Below are positions 1-8,097 of a DNA stretch of 64,000 bases, piece by piece (position 1 is the first letter of the stretch; each line of letters starts with the position of its first letter). Origin of the DNA: Scatomonas sp963930955 (GTDB lineage Bacteria; Bacillota; Clostridia; Lachnospirales; Lachnospiraceae); contig OZ006967.1 of the NCBI GenBank assembly GCA_963930955.1, positions 1,302,001 through 1,366,000 of the forward strand, in the 5' to 3' direction. Made by a program: the position numbers and the translations under genes. A model generated the notes under the pieces. It was not told where the DNA came from and ran no database searches. It was given only the letters and a program-made list of their open reading frames with translations.

Positions 1-979
1 GGCGGTTATGAGATTAGGGGATTCCGGGGCCAGCATGAATGTGGAAACAGTGCCCACCGGATCTCTGAGCCTGGATATCGCCCTGGGCCTGGGCGGTGTT
101 CCCCGGGGACGTATTGTAGAGATATACGGGCCGGAATCTTCCGGAAAGACCACCGTGGCCCTTCACATGGTGGCGGAAGTACAGAAGCGGGGCGGGATTG
201 CCGGCTTTATAGACGCGGAGCATGCGCTGGATCCGGTGTATGCCAGGAATATCGGGGTGGATATAGACAACCTCTATATCTCGCAGCCGGATAACGGCGA
301 GCAGGCCCTGGAAATCACAGAAACCATGGTGCGTTCCGGGGCAGTGGATATTGTAATCGTAGACTCCGTAGCGGCCCTGGTTCCCAAGGCGGAGATCGAT
401 GGAGATATGGGGGATTCCCATGTGGGCCTCCAGGCCCGGATGATGTCCCAGGCCTGCAGAAAGCTGACGGCAGCCATCAGCAAGACCAACTGCATCGTGA
501 TCTTTATCAACCAGCTGCGGGAAAAAGTAGGCGTCATGTTCGGCAGCCCTGAAACCACCACGGGAGGGCGGGCCCTGAAGTTTTATTCTTCCGTGCGGCT
601 GGATATCCGCAGGATCGAAGCCTTAAAGCAGGGAGGAGAAGTAGTGGGAAACCGCACCCGGGTTAAGGTAGTGAAGAACAAGGTGGCGCCCCCCTTCCGG
701 GAAGCGGAGTTTGATATTATGTTCGGCAGGGGTATTTCCCGGGAGGGAGATATTCTGGATCTGGCTGTAGCCCAGAACGTCATTCAGAAAAGCGGCGCCT
801 GGTTTGCCTACGGGGAAAATAAGATCGGCCAGGGCAGGGAAAACGCCAAGCAGTTTTTAAAGGAACATCCGGAGGTTCTGGATCAGGTAGAACGGCAGGT
901 GCGGGCGGCCTGCGGTCTTCCGGGGGCGGAAGAAAAGCCGGAGGATACGGCGGTTTCCGGAGAATCCGCAGAGGAGTAA
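1..979 (+). CDS. recA: Recombinase RecA (5' end cut by window edge)
   Basis: ATP-dependent strand-exchange recombinase that coats single-stranded DNA, drives homologous recombination and triggers LexA self-cleavage. The reading frame is already open at base 2, so roughly the first 40 residues lie outside the window. The ATG at position 8 is an internal Met of the conserved VMRLGD stretch, not the start. Visible are the Walker A motif GPESSGKT, the Walker B-like VDIVIVDSVAAL, the L1/L2 DNA-binding region with FINQLREKVGVMFG, and the typical acidic C-terminal tail ending in EE. The stop is one base before the recX start, the usual recA-recX operon. Identity is secure. Confidence 0.98.
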   Translation, partial: AVMRLGDSGASMNVETVPTGSLSLDIALGLGGVPRGRIVEIYGPESSGKTTVALHMVAEVQKRGGIAGFIDAEHALDPVYARNIGVDIDNLYISQPDNGEQALEITETMVRSGAVDIVIVDSVAALVPKAEIDGDMGDSHVGLQARMMSQACRKLTAAISKTNCIVIFINQLREKVGVMFGSPETTTGGRALKFYSSVRLDIRRIEALKQGGEVVGNRTRVKVVKNKVAPPFREAEFDIMFGRGISREGDILDLAVAQNVIQKSGAWFAYGENKIGQGRENAKQFLKEHPEVLDQVERQVRAACGLPGAEEKPEDTAVSGESAEE

Positions 980-980
980 T

Positions 981-1457
981 ATGGACAGAGAACAGAGACA
1001 GAAGGCGGCAAAACAGCTGGCCATGAAAAAGCTTCTGGTCAGAGACCGCAGCGAAGCGGAACTCCGGAAGCTGCTGGAGCAGGAGGGATTTGACGGAGAG
1101 GAAACAGAAGAGGCGGTTTCCTATGTGAAATCCTTTGGCTACGTAAACGACAGAAGATACGCGGAGAATTATGTAATGAGCGCAGGCAGAAAAAAGAGCA
1201 GAACTGCCCTGCGCTCTTTTCTGCAGGAAAAGGGTGTGTCCCGGGAGGACGCCGAGGCAGCGCTGGCGGAGCTGCCGGCAGAGGAAGGCCCCCTGATCCG
1301 CAGTCTGCTGGAGAAGAGGGCGGGAAAACCTCATGAAATGGAGGACCGGGAAAAACGAAAGCTCTTCGCATACCTGGCCCGGAGAGGGTTTGCGCCCGGA
1401 GACATATGGACGGAACTGCGTAATTATATCCGGGAAGCGGAAGCTGAGGAACTGTAG
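981..1457 (+). CDS. recX: Regulatory protein RecX
   Basis: Small helical protein that binds RecA filaments and modulates their activity. The 158 residues are mostly charged helices arranged as RecX three-helix repeats; the motif VSYVKSFGYVNDRRYAENYV (residues about 46-65) is the classic RecX signature, and a second repeat ends the protein (FAYLARRGFAPGDIW). The length is at the short end of the family. The start codon follows the recA stop after one base, so the two are certainly co-transcribed and probably translationally coupled. Confidence 0.93.
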   Translation: MDREQRQKAAKQLAMKKLLVRDRSEAELRKLLEQEGFDGEETEEAVSYVKSFGYVNDRRYAENYVMSAGRKKSRTALRSFLQEKGVSREDAEAALAELPAEEGPLIRSLLEKRAGKPHEMEDREKRKLFAYLARRGFAPGDIWTELRNYIREAEAEEL

Positions 1458-1485
1458 CTTTTTTAGGAAACAGGGACGGTACTAA

Positions 1486-1514
1486 TTGACAAATTTGTGA
1501 AAACAGTATAAAAT
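1486..1514 (+). promoter_or_regulatory. Sigma-A-type promoter for rny
   Basis: TTGACA at 1486-1491 and TAAAAT at 1509-1514 are separated by 17 bases in the recX-rny gap, about 50 bases upstream of the rny start. Seen by eye only; no transcription start was mapped. Confidence 0.7.
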
Positions 1515-1564
1515 TGTAGTGTTGTGATTGTACAATGAAAACTAAATAAGGAGGTGCTCCTGTG

Positions 1565-3133
1565 ATGACGGATGTAATAATAAATATAGTTATTGCTGTC
1601 ATTGCTGTGGTTGTCACCGTACTTATTGCGGTTCCTGTGGCAGGCAGAGCGGCGGTCTCCAAAAAGGTTCAGCAGGATGCCGAGAAGATCGGCACCGCCG
1701 AAGAAAAGGCAAGAAATATCATAGATGAAGCATTGAAGACTGCTGAGACCAAGAAAAGGGAAGCGCTCCTGGAAGCAAAGGAAGAGAACCTGAAGGTTAA
1801 GAATGAACAGGACAGGGAATACCGGGAACGCAGAACGGAACTGCAGAAGTATGAAAAAAGAGTGTTGTCCAAAGAGGAATCCGTGGACAGAAAAGCCGAC
1901 GCCCTGGAGCGTCGGGACAATGACCTGACAGCCAAAGAAGCAGAATTAAGAAAGAAAGAAAAAAAGGTTGACGAATTACACGATCAGGGAGTGCAGGAAC
2001 TGGAGAGAATCTCCGGTTTAACCTCCGAACAGGCAAAAGAATATCTTTTGAAATCTGTGGAAGACGAAGTGAAAATCGACACAGCCAGGCTTTACAAAGA
2101 ACTGGAAAGCCGGGCCAAGGAAGAGGCAGGCCGCAAGGCCAAGGAGTTTGTGGTTACAGCCATTCAGAAATGCGCGGTAGACCATGTGGCAGAGTCCACA
2201 ATCTCCGTTGTACAGCTGCCCAGCGATGAAATGAAGGGCCGCATTATCGGAAGGGAAGGACGCAATATCCGGACCCTGGAGACCCTGACCGGTGTGGATC
2301 TGATCATAGACGATACGCCGGAAGCGGTTGTTTTGTCTTCCTTTGATCCCATTCGGCGTGAGGTGGCCAGGATCGCCCTGGAAAAACTGATCGTAGACGG
2401 CCGTATCCATCCGGCGCGTATTGAGGAGATGGTGGAAAAAGCGCAGAAGGAAGTGGATACCATGATCCGCGAAGAAGGCGAAGCGGCGGCCATGGAAGTG
2501 GGCGTTCATGGAATCCATCCGGAACTGATCCGTCTTCTGGGACGTATGAAGTTCCGTTCCAGTTACGGGCAGAATGCTCTGAAGCATTCGATTGAGGTGG
2601 CCCAGCTTGCCGGACTGCTGGCAGGCGAGGTTGGTCTGGACATCCGCACTGCTAAGCGGGCCGGACTGCTTCACGATATCGGAAAATCCATCGACCATGA
2701 GGTGGAAGGTTCCCATATTCAGATCGGTGCAGAACTGTGCAGAAAATATAAAGAAAGCGCAGTGATCATCAATGCGGTGGAAGCACATCATGGAGATGTA
2801 GAACCCCAGTCGCTTATTGCCTGCATCGTGCAGTCTGCGGACGCTATATCCGCAGCCAGACCCGGTGCCCGCAGAGAGACTCTGGAAACATATACGAACC
2901 GATTGAAACAGCTGGAAGATATTACAAATTCTTTCAAGGGAGTAGAAAAATCTTTTGCCATTCAGGCAGGCAGAGAGATCCGTGTTATGGTAGTACCGGA
3001 ACAGGTAAATGACTCAGACATGGTTCTGCTGGCCAGAAATATTTCCAAGCAGATTGAAAGCGAGCTGGAATATCCCGGCCAGATCAAAGTAAATGTAATT
3101 CGTGAAAGCCGTGTAACTGATTACGCGAAGTAG
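1565..3133 (+). CDS. rny: Ribonuclease Y
   Basis: Membrane-anchored endoribonuclease that initiates mRNA decay in Firmicutes. The protein shows an N-terminal transmembrane helix (residues about 4-27), a long charged coiled coil (about 35-200), a KH RNA-binding domain with GRIIGREGRNIR, and an HD metal-dependent phosphohydrolase domain with LLHDIGKSIDHE and EAHHGD. Its length of about 522 residues is typical. A GTG at 1562 is immediately followed by ATG at 1565; the GGAGGTG at 1550-1556 is better spaced (8 bases) for the ATG, so that start was chosen. It has its own promoter and ends in a strong terminator, so it is monocistronic. Confidence 0.97.
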   Translation: MTDVIINIVIAVIAVVVTVLIAVPVAGRAAVSKKVQQDAEKIGTAEEKARNIIDEALKTAETKKREALLEAKEENLKVKNEQDREYRERRTELQKYEKRVLSKEESVDRKADALERRDNDLTAKEAELRKKEKKVDELHDQGVQELERISGLTSEQAKEYLLKSVEDEVKIDTARLYKELESRAKEEAGRKAKEFVVTAIQKCAVDHVAESTISVVQLPSDEMKGRIIGREGRNIRTLETLTGVDLIIDDTPEAVVLSSFDPIRREVARIALEKLIVDGRIHPARIEEMVEKAQKEVDTMIREEGEAAAMEVGVHGIHPELIRLLGRMKFRSSYGQNALKHSIEVAQLAGLLAGEVGLDIRTAKRAGLLHDIGKSIDHEVEGSHIQIGAELCRKYKESAVIINAVEAHHGDVEPQSLIACIVQSADAISAARPGARRETLETYTNRLKQLEDITNSFKGVEKSFAIQAGREIRVMVVPEQVNDSDMVLLARNISKQIESELEYPGQIKVNVIRESRVTDYAK

Positions 3134-3188
3134 AGAAAAAGACTGCGGTCCAGCAGGTGAAAACCTGCAGGGCCGCAGTCTTTTTCTC
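3133..3188 (+). terminator. Rho-independent terminator of rny
   Basis: A long hairpin begins in the rny stop codon: GAGAAAAAGACTGCGG pairs with CCGCAGTCTTTTTCTC, and an inner stem GCAGGT/ACCTGC closes on a GAAA tetraloop. The A-run and T-run on the two sides mean it could work in both directions. Confidence 0.9.
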
Positions 3189-3264
3189 GATTGACAGTAA
3201 AAAATCATTCTGCGGGTATTAGAAGAAACGCTGATGGAACCTGTATAAGAGGATGTTTTTCACC

Positions 3265-3279
3265 TATACTGAAAGTATA
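3265..3279. promoter_or_regulatory. Small palindrome, possible XRE operator
   Basis: TATACT-GAA-AGTATA is a perfect 6-bp inverted repeat 29 bases upstream of the XRE-family gene. XRE regulators commonly bind such short dyads at their own promoters; the assignment is an inference from position only. Confidence 0.4.
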
Positions 3280-3307
3280 AAAGCAACACTGGCAGGAGGA
3301 AAATCTC

Positions 3308-3628
3308 ATGTGTACACTCGGTCACAGAATACAGATCAATCGGGAACGGCGCGGCATGAAGCAGGAAGAGCTGGCTGAGAGAGCAGAATTGAGCACCAAT
3401 TACATCAGTGCGCTGGAAAGAGATATGAAGAAGCCCAGCATAGATTCTTTTATACGGATTGCAAATGCGCTTCAGGTGTCTTCTGATGAATTGCTGAAAG
3501 ATTCTCTGGATGTACAATTTGATATCCGTTCTACAGATTTAGGCCAGCGCATTTCCATGCTGCAGCCCCGGGAAAAAGAGAGGATCCTGGATGTGGTGGC
3601 GGTAATGGTAAAGCATGCGCAGAAGTAA
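3308..3628 (+). CDS. XRE-family helix-turn-helix regulator
   Basis: DNA-binding protein of 106 residues. Residues about 5-62 form a Cro/CI-type HTH: GHRIQINRERRGMKQEELAE, then the recognition part STNYISALERDMKKPS, then FIRIANALQVSSDELL. The C-terminal 40 residues are short and helical with no recognisable ligand domain. An AGGAGGA ribosome binding site at 3295-3301 supports the ATG. A palindrome upstream could be its operator. The next gene, a sigma-like protein, starts 35 bases later on the same strand, so the two probably form one unit. The target genes are unknown. Confidence 0.85.
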   Translation: MCTLGHRIQINRERRGMKQEELAERAELSTNYISALERDMKKPSIDSFIRIANALQVSSDELLKDSLDVQFDIRSTDLGQRISMLQPREKERILDVVAVMVKHAQK

Positions 3629-3663
3629 AAAAATACCAGGAGAGCAATAAAGGTGTGATTGTA

Positions 3664-4185
3664 ATGATGAATCAGGGGGAAGTCAGGATACTGCGGAAAT
3701 TTTATGAGAAGTTTGCAGATCAGCTGTATTATTTTGAGCTGGCGCTCTGCGAAAAGGATTCGGAACTGGCCCAGGACCTTTGTCAGGAGGTATGGATCAG
3801 TCTGGCGGGAAAAGTGCAAAAGATGAAAGATTGGGAAGAACGGCAGGTTCTGGCCTGGCTTCGTCTGACCGGCAGAATCAAATACAGGAGGCATATTCAG
3901 AAGGATTCTGCAACCCGTGAATTTCCGGCATTGCTGCCGGAGGAAGGGAGACAGGAACAGATTTCTCCCGAGGAAGTAGTTTTGGCAAAAATATTGTTTA
4001 AAGAAACCTTCTGTGAACTCAATGAAACAGAAAGGGAACTGGTCCGGTGTAAAATTAAAGGACTTTCCTATGAGCGCAGACATCCGGAGGACGAAAGAAG
4101 CAGAAATGCTCTGGCGATCCGCTGCAGCAGGGCTTTTCAGAAATGGAGGCGGCTGCTGGAAAGGGAAGGGCTGGAACCGGCCTGA
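3664..4185 (+). CDS. Sigma-70-like (ECF-type) protein with unusual region 4
   Basis: Resembles a small RNA polymerase sigma factor of about 173 residues. The N-terminal half has a region-2 look (LAQDLCQEVWISLAGKV near residues 37-53), the C-terminal half a region-4 look (ELNETERELVRCKIKGLSYE, then SRNALAIRCSRAFQKWRRLL). Between these two parts the expected helix, usually of the EEIAE type, is replaced by RRHPEDER, which is proline-containing and charged; the +1 frame over the same bases reads ADIRRT, suggesting a compensated frameshift. Start is either GTG 3655 or ATG 3664; AAAGGTG at 3649-3655 fits the ATG. It follows the XRE gene closely. Function as a sigma factor is uncertain. Confidence 0.6.
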   Translation: MMNQGEVRILRKFYEKFADQLYYFELALCEKDSELAQDLCQEVWISLAGKVQKMKDWEERQVLAWLRLTGRIKYRRHIQKDSATREFPALLPEEGRQEQISPEEVVLAKILFKETFCELNETERELVRCKIKGLSYERRHPEDERSRNALAIRCSRAFQKWRRLLEREGLEPA

Positions 4186-4213
4186 CCCTCAGGGAGGATA
4201 CAGAGGGAAATGG

Positions 4214-4261
4214 GGCTGTTATGGAATGCCAGAGGACATTCCTGCAGCCTTTTTCTTTTTT
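4214..4261 (+). terminator. Terminator after the sigma-like gene
   Basis: GGCTG and GGAATG pair with CATTCC and CAGCC in a bulged hairpin followed directly by TTTTTCTTTTTTT. It ends the XRE/sigma-like unit. Confidence 0.85.
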
Positions 4262-4308
4262 TGAGAAGAATCTTCAAAGAAAATTAAAAAATAAATACAG
4301 GAAAGGGA

Positions 4309-4336
4309 TTGAAAAACCCTAAAAGCATGTTACAAT
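4309..4336 (+). promoter_or_regulatory. Promoter of the nitroreductase gene
   Basis: TTGAAA (4309-4314) and TACAAT (4331-4336) with a 16-base spacer lie 30 bases upstream of the nitroreductase start. This also shows that the in-frame TTG at 4309 belongs to the promoter and not to the protein. Confidence 0.65.
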
Positions 4337-4365
4337 ATTGTTACAGAAAAATTAAAGGTGAGAAT

Positions 4366-5130
4366 ATGAATTTATATGAAGCGATTTTTGTAAGGAAGTC
4401 TGTGCGCAGTTATACCAATGATGTTCTCAGTCCGCAGCTTTTAGATAAAATCCGTGAGCATTTCCGCGAGTTGACAGGGCTTTTCGGAGGCATTGAAACG
4501 GGAATGTCTATTTTGGACAATCGGAAAGGTCAGCAGAAGTTTTTAAGCTTTTTCAGCGTGAAAGCGCCGTATTATCTGGCCTTTTATTCGGAGGAGGCAC
4601 CCAGATATCTGATGAATGCCGGTTACCTTATGGAACAGATGTCCCTGTATCTCTGCAGCCAGGGACTGGGAAGCTGTTTTCTGGGAAGCAAAAGGGTGCG
4701 CAGAGAACTGCAGAGCAAAGATGGGAAAAAATTAGTGGGAATCCTTGCGTTCGGAAAGAGCAAAGGGGCTTATACCCGGAAGCAGGCAGAGGCGAACCGG
4801 CTGTCCCTGGATGAACTCTGCGTATTTAAGGAAGTACCCAGACAATGGGTGAAACAGCTGCTGGAAGCTGCCAGATTGTCGCCCTCCAGCATGAACAGCC
4901 AGCCCTGGAGATTTTTGGTCTATGATAACCGGATTCATATTTTTTCTAAAAAACACAGTGCCGAGCCCCTGAAAAAATGGGATGAAATGAATTTCGGGAT
5001 CATGTTTGCAAATCTCATGGTGGCAGCGGAAGAAGCCTGGCTGGATGTGGATCTGATCCGTCTGGAGGATATTTCCCAGAAGAATTTTTCCAACAGCCAA
5101 TATGTGCTGAGCGCGATCCTGAAAGCATAA
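4366..5130 (+). CDS. Nitroreductase-family protein
   Basis: Probable FMN-dependent NAD(P)H oxidoreductase of about 254 residues, cytosolic. The N-terminus reads MNLYEAIFVRKSVRSYT, the family's FMN phosphate-binding RRSVR-type motif; the middle has MLEQMSLYL-like helix QMSLYLCSQGLGSCFLG; the C-terminal half carries LLEAARLSPSSMNSQPWRFLV, the second FMN-contacting motif. The two halves are arranged as in the larger, internally duplicated nitroreductases of anaerobes. The ATG at 4366 is preceded by AAAGGTG at a good distance. It has its own promoter and stands alone before a tRNA gene. The physiological substrate cannot be told. Confidence 0.82.
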   Translation: MNLYEAIFVRKSVRSYTNDVLSPQLLDKIREHFRELTGLFGGIETGMSILDNRKGQQKFLSFFSVKAPYYLAFYSEEAPRYLMNAGYLMEQMSLYLCSQGLGSCFLGSKRVRRELQSKDGKKLVGILAFGKSKGAYTRKQAEANRLSLDELCVFKEVPRQWVKQLLEAARLSPSSMNSQPWRFLVYDNRIHIFSKKHSAEPLKKWDEMNFGIMFANLMVAAEEAWLDVDLIRLEDISQKNFSNSQYVLSAILKA

Positions 5131-5204
5131 GGAGCCAGGGGGAGTGTACCCCTGCCCGGCCTTTCCGGGTACTGGAGGAAGGAATACGAATATTAAAAAA
5201 AGGA

Positions 5205-5233
5205 TTGACTTTTTATACGTCCTGTAGTATAGT
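5205..5233 (+). promoter_or_regulatory. Promoter of tRNA-Gly
   Basis: TTGACT at 5205-5210 and TATAGT at 5228-5233, spaced by exactly 17 bases, lie about 30 bases upstream of the mature tRNA 5' end. Confidence 0.8.
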
Positions 5234-5263
5234 ATTTGATGTGGTTCAGGAAACCTTATATGC

Positions 5264-5335
5264 GCGCGAGTGGCTCAGGGGTGGAGTACAACCTTGCCAA
5301 GGTTGGGGTCGCGGGTTCGAATCCCGTCTCGCGCT
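5264..5335 (+). tRNA. tRNA-Gly (anticodon GCC)
   Basis: Full cloverleaf by hand folding: acceptor GCGCGAG/CTCGCGC, D-arm GCTC/GAGT, anticodon stem CAACC/GGTTG around loop TTGCCAA (anticodon GCC), T-arm GCGGG/CCCGT with TTCGAAT loop, discriminator T. The CCA end is not encoded. Confidence 0.97.
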
Positions 5336-5339
5336 TTAG

Positions 5340-5370
5340 AGAGAGCTTGTTTCAAGCTCTCTTATTTTTT
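5340..5370 (+). terminator. Terminator of tRNA-Gly
   Basis: AGAGAGCTTG pairs with CAAGCTCTCT around a TTT loop and is followed by TATTTTTTT, five bases after the tRNA. Confidence 0.9.
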
Positions 5371-5449
5371 TGATGTGAAGGGATTTACGGAATAAAAGGT
5401 TAAAATTTCTGAAAGATTTCTTTAAAAGTTAAGATTTGTTTAAAAATAT

Positions 5450-5459
5450 GGGGGGGGGG
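5450..5459 (+). repeat. Run of ten G
   Basis: A homopolymeric G tract sits 13 bases upstream of the orphan ferredoxin-domain ORF, right after an ATG at 5448. In the present length the ATG frame stops at TGA 5463; with nine or twelve G the frame would join the downstream ORF. The tract may also serve as a crude ribosome binding site. Confidence 0.9.
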
Positions 5460-5472
5460 TATTGAGAAAAGT

Positions 5473-5724
5473 ATGGAAGCTGTGATAAAATGTACCGGAT
5501 GTGGAGACTGCATGCCCTGTCCAGTGGAGATCAGGATTCCGGAGGTTTTCCGCATCTATAATCTGTATCTGGCAGGCGAGGGAGAAAGATCCGCCGCCGC
5601 CTACCTGACGCTGGATCATCCTGCATCGGAATGCCTGCGGTGCGGCCGGTGTGAAAAGCTCTGTTCGCAGCATATCGGCATCAGCGCGATGATGCTGGAG
5701 ATCCAGGAGGAGATGGAGGATTAA
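5473..5724 (+). CDS. Orphan 4Fe-4S domain related to aldo/keto reductase C-terminus
   Basis: A stand-alone 83-residue protein with two cysteine clusters, CTGCGDCMPCP (Cys 7, 10, 13, 16) and ECLRCGRCEKLCSQHI (Cys 54, 57, 60, 64), probably binding two 4Fe-4S clusters. This layout, including IPEVFRIYN between the clusters and ASEC before the second, is the C-terminal ferredoxin-like extension found in many clostridial aldo/keto reductases. The catalytic barrel that should precede it is absent; upstream there is only an A+T-rich gap and tRNA-Gly. It may be a decayed remnant or a small electron carrier. No convincing ribosome binding site is visible apart from the G run. The exporter genes follow 20 bases later. 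Confidence 0.6.
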   Translation: MEAVIKCTGCGDCMPCPVEIRIPEVFRIYNLYLAGEGERSAAAYLTLDHPASECLRCGRCEKLCSQHIGISAMMLEIQEEMED

Positions 5725-5744
5725 GCCGGAGAGTGGGAGGAGAC

Positions 5745-6662
5745 ATGAAGTTAGAGATTAAGGGACTGCGCAAGACATTTGGGGAGACAGAGGTGCTTCA
5801 CGGCATTTCCTTCTCTGTGGAGAGCGGCAAAGCGCTGGGGCTTCTGGGACGAAACGGCGCCGGAAAGACTACGACCATCCGGATCATCATGAATGTGTTT
5901 CGGGCCAACGGGGGAGAAATCCTGCTGGATGGAAAGCCCTTCCAGGCGCAAGGCATAAACATCGGATATCTTCCGGAAGAGAGAGGGCTTTATCCCAAGA
6001 AAAAAGTGGGAGAACAGATTCTCTATCTGGCGAATCTCCGGGGACTAAAAGGAAATCAGGCCCGGAAGAATATGCGTTTCTGGCTGGAACGTCTGGGAGT
6101 TGGCGAGTATGAAAACCGCAAGCTGGAAACCCTGTCCAAAGGAAACCAGCAGAAGGTGCAGCTGGCCCAGACCATGGTCTGCGATCCGCAGATCATCATT
6201 CTGGACGAACCTTTTTCCGGACTGGATCCGGTGAATTCCCAGGTGCTGAAAGAGGTCATTGCCGAGCAGATTGCCAAAGGGAAACTGGTGATCTTTTCCA
6301 GCCACCAGATGGGATATGTGGAGGAATTCTGTGAAGACATTGTAATCATTAATCACGGAAACATCGTGCTGGATGGAAATTTAAGAGAAATCAAACGGGA
6401 GTTTGGAAAGAACCGGCTGGTGCTGGGTCTTTCCGGTCTGGATGCCGGGAAAACAGAAGAAGCGGTCCGCTCTGCGCTCCGGGAACTGGCAGCGGTAGAA
6501 GGGCGCCAGAGAGAGAAGGTGATCCTGAAGCTGAAGGAGGGCTGCACCAAGCAGATGTTGCTGAAAAAGCTGGCGGAATCGGAACTAGATGTGGACAGCT
6601 TTGGAAGCTACGAACCTTCTCTGACAGATATTTTCGTAGAAAGCGCAGGTGACGAGGCATGA
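5745..6662 (+). CDS. ABC transporter ATP-binding protein (NatA-like)
   Basis: Cytoplasmic ATPase subunit of an exporter, about 305 residues. Motifs in order: Walker A GRNGAGKTT (residues about 36-44), Q-loop near YLPEERGLYPKK, signature LSKGNQQK, Walker B IIILDEPFSGLDPVN, and the switch His in IFSSHQM. The YLPEERGLY stretch and the roughly 90-residue C-terminal extension are typical of NatA-type sodium/drug exporters. An in-frame GTG at 5733 lies upstream, but GGGAGGAG at 5735-5742 serves the ATG at 5745. It overlaps the permease gene by the ATGA arrangement, so both are made together. The substrate is not predictable. Confidence 0.9.
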   Translation: MKLEIKGLRKTFGETEVLHGISFSVESGKALGLLGRNGAGKTTTIRIIMNVFRANGGEILLDGKPFQAQGINIGYLPEERGLYPKKKVGEQILYLANLRGLKGNQARKNMRFWLERLGVGEYENRKLETLSKGNQQKVQLAQTMVCDPQIIILDEPFSGLDPVNSQVLKEVIAEQIAKGKLVIFSSHQMGYVEEFCEDIVIINHGNIVLDGNLREIKREFGKNRLVLGLSGLDAGKTEEAVRSALRELAAVEGRQREKVILKLKEGCTKQMLLKKLAESELDVDSFGSYEPSLTDIFVESAGDEA

Positions 6663-7894
6663 GACAGTTTTGGACCGTATTAAAATTTGAACTGAGCAAT
6701 TATTTTAAAAATAAGAGTTTTGTGCTGACGACTGTGGTGCTTGCGCTGGTGCTGGCAGCGGTAGTCGTTGTGCCTACTCTGTTTATGGACTCCGGAAAAG
6801 AAAACCAGCCTGGATCCGGCGGAGCAGAAGACCAGACGGAGTCATCGGTGCTGGCTGTGGCGGATGCGGGAAAAAGTCTGCAGGATCCGGAGACCTTCGC
6901 CAAGTCTTTTCCCGGATATGAAGTGGTTTACTGCAGCAGTGAGGCAGAGGTAAAAGAGATGGTGGAGACGGAGGCGGCCGAAGCAGGCTTTCTGATTACT
7001 GCCCCGGACTCTTACCAGTATGTTTTGAAGAACCGTTCCATGCTGGCCGATTACCAGGAGCCTTTTGAGGCGGCTTTTTCCCAGAATTACCGGAACTCTG
7101 CTCTGGAGTCTCTGGGGATTGACGCGGCAGAGGTGGAGCAAGTCTACGCCACGCCCATGCAGTCGGAAACTCTTATTCTGGGAAAAGACAGCGCGCAGAA
7201 TTATTGGTATACCTATATCCTGGTCTTTTTCCTGTACTTCCTGATCATTTTCTACGGGCAGATGATCGCAACGTCTGTAACTACAGAGAAGAGCAACCGG
7301 GCCATTGAGATCCTGGTAACCAGCGTAAACAGCAACAGTCTGATTTTCGGAAAAGTACTGGCAGGGGCCATCGCCGGAATTATCCAGGCGGGAATCCTTC
7401 TTGGCTCCGCAGTTCTGGCTTATCAGGCCACGGCGGATGCCTGGGGCCATGCCCTGGATTTCCTGTTCCAGATACCTGCGGAAGTCTGGATGGTCTTTAT
7501 TGTCTTCGGAATACTGGGCTACCTGCTGTACGCCTTTTTATTCGGCATGATGGGAGCGCTGGTATCTAAGACAGAGGACATCAGCAAGAGTTCGGGTCTT
7601 GTGACATTTTTGTACCTGGCTTCTTTCCTGATCAGTATGTACGGACTTACAACGCCGGATTCTCTGCTAATCCGGGCTGCGTCCTTTGTGCCCTTTACCT
7701 CCAGCAATGCAATGCTGCTTCGGGCTTCCATGGGCACCGTGGCGCCTTGGGAGATCGGAGTATCCCTGGCTATTCTGGCGGTTTCCTGTCTGCTGGCGGG
7801 AATCCTTTCCTCGGCAGTGTTCCGGTTTGGAACCCTGCATTACGGGAATCCTATAAAGCTTTCCGCGGCGATTCGAAAACTGCGGGAGAAATAA
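6659..7894 (+). CDS. ABC transporter permease (NatB-like)
   Basis: Membrane partner of the preceding ATPase, 411 residues of the ABC-2 type. One transmembrane helix at residues about 22-42 is followed by a large extracytoplasmic domain (about 43-175) and then a block of five to six helices (from about 180, starting YWYTYILVFFLYFLIIFYGQMIA). The sequence VTTEKSNRAIEILVTSVNS just after the second helix is the NatB/ABC-2 coupling region. The start overlaps the ATPase stop by four bases. Family members export sodium or other cations, drugs or peptides; the substrate here is unknown. Confidence 0.88.
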   Translation: MRQFWTVLKFELSNYFKNKSFVLTTVVLALVLAAVVVVPTLFMDSGKENQPGSGGAEDQTESSVLAVADAGKSLQDPETFAKSFPGYEVVYCSSEAEVKEMVETEAAEAGFLITAPDSYQYVLKNRSMLADYQEPFEAAFSQNYRNSALESLGIDAAEVEQVYATPMQSETLILGKDSAQNYWYTYILVFFLYFLIIFYGQMIATSVTTEKSNRAIEILVTSVNSNSLIFGKVLAGAIAGIIQAGILLGSAVLAYQATADAWGHALDFLFQIPAEVWMVFIVFGILGYLLYAFLFGMMGALVSKTEDISKSSGLVTFLYLASFLISMYGLTTPDSLLIRAASFVPFTSSNAMLLRASMGTVAPWEIGVSLAILAVSCLLAGILSSAVFRFGTLHYGNPIKLSAAIRKLREK

Positions 7895-7906
7895 AGAAAA
7901 ATCGGC

Positions 7907-7935
7907 TTGAATTTTTCCCTGGCCTATGGTAAGAT
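7907..7935 (+). promoter_or_regulatory. Promoter of tRNA-Phe
   Basis: TTGAAT (7907-7912) and TAAGAT (7930-7935) with a 17-base spacer lie just upstream of the tRNA 5' end. Confidence 0.6.
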
Positions 7936-7952
7936 TAGTAGCGTTCAGGGAT

Positions 7953-8025
<73 letters not shown>

Positions 8026-8036
8026 TGGTCATCGGA

Positions 8037-8064
8037 GGGGCGGAAATATTTCCGTCCCTTTTTT
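8037..8064 (+). terminator. Terminator of tRNA-Phe
   Basis: GGGGCGGAAA pairs with TTTCCGTCCC (one G-T pair) and is followed by a run of six T, twelve bases after the tRNA. Confidence 0.85.
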
Positions 8065-8097
8065 GACAGTGAAGAATATGGGAAGGGAGAAAATCTT

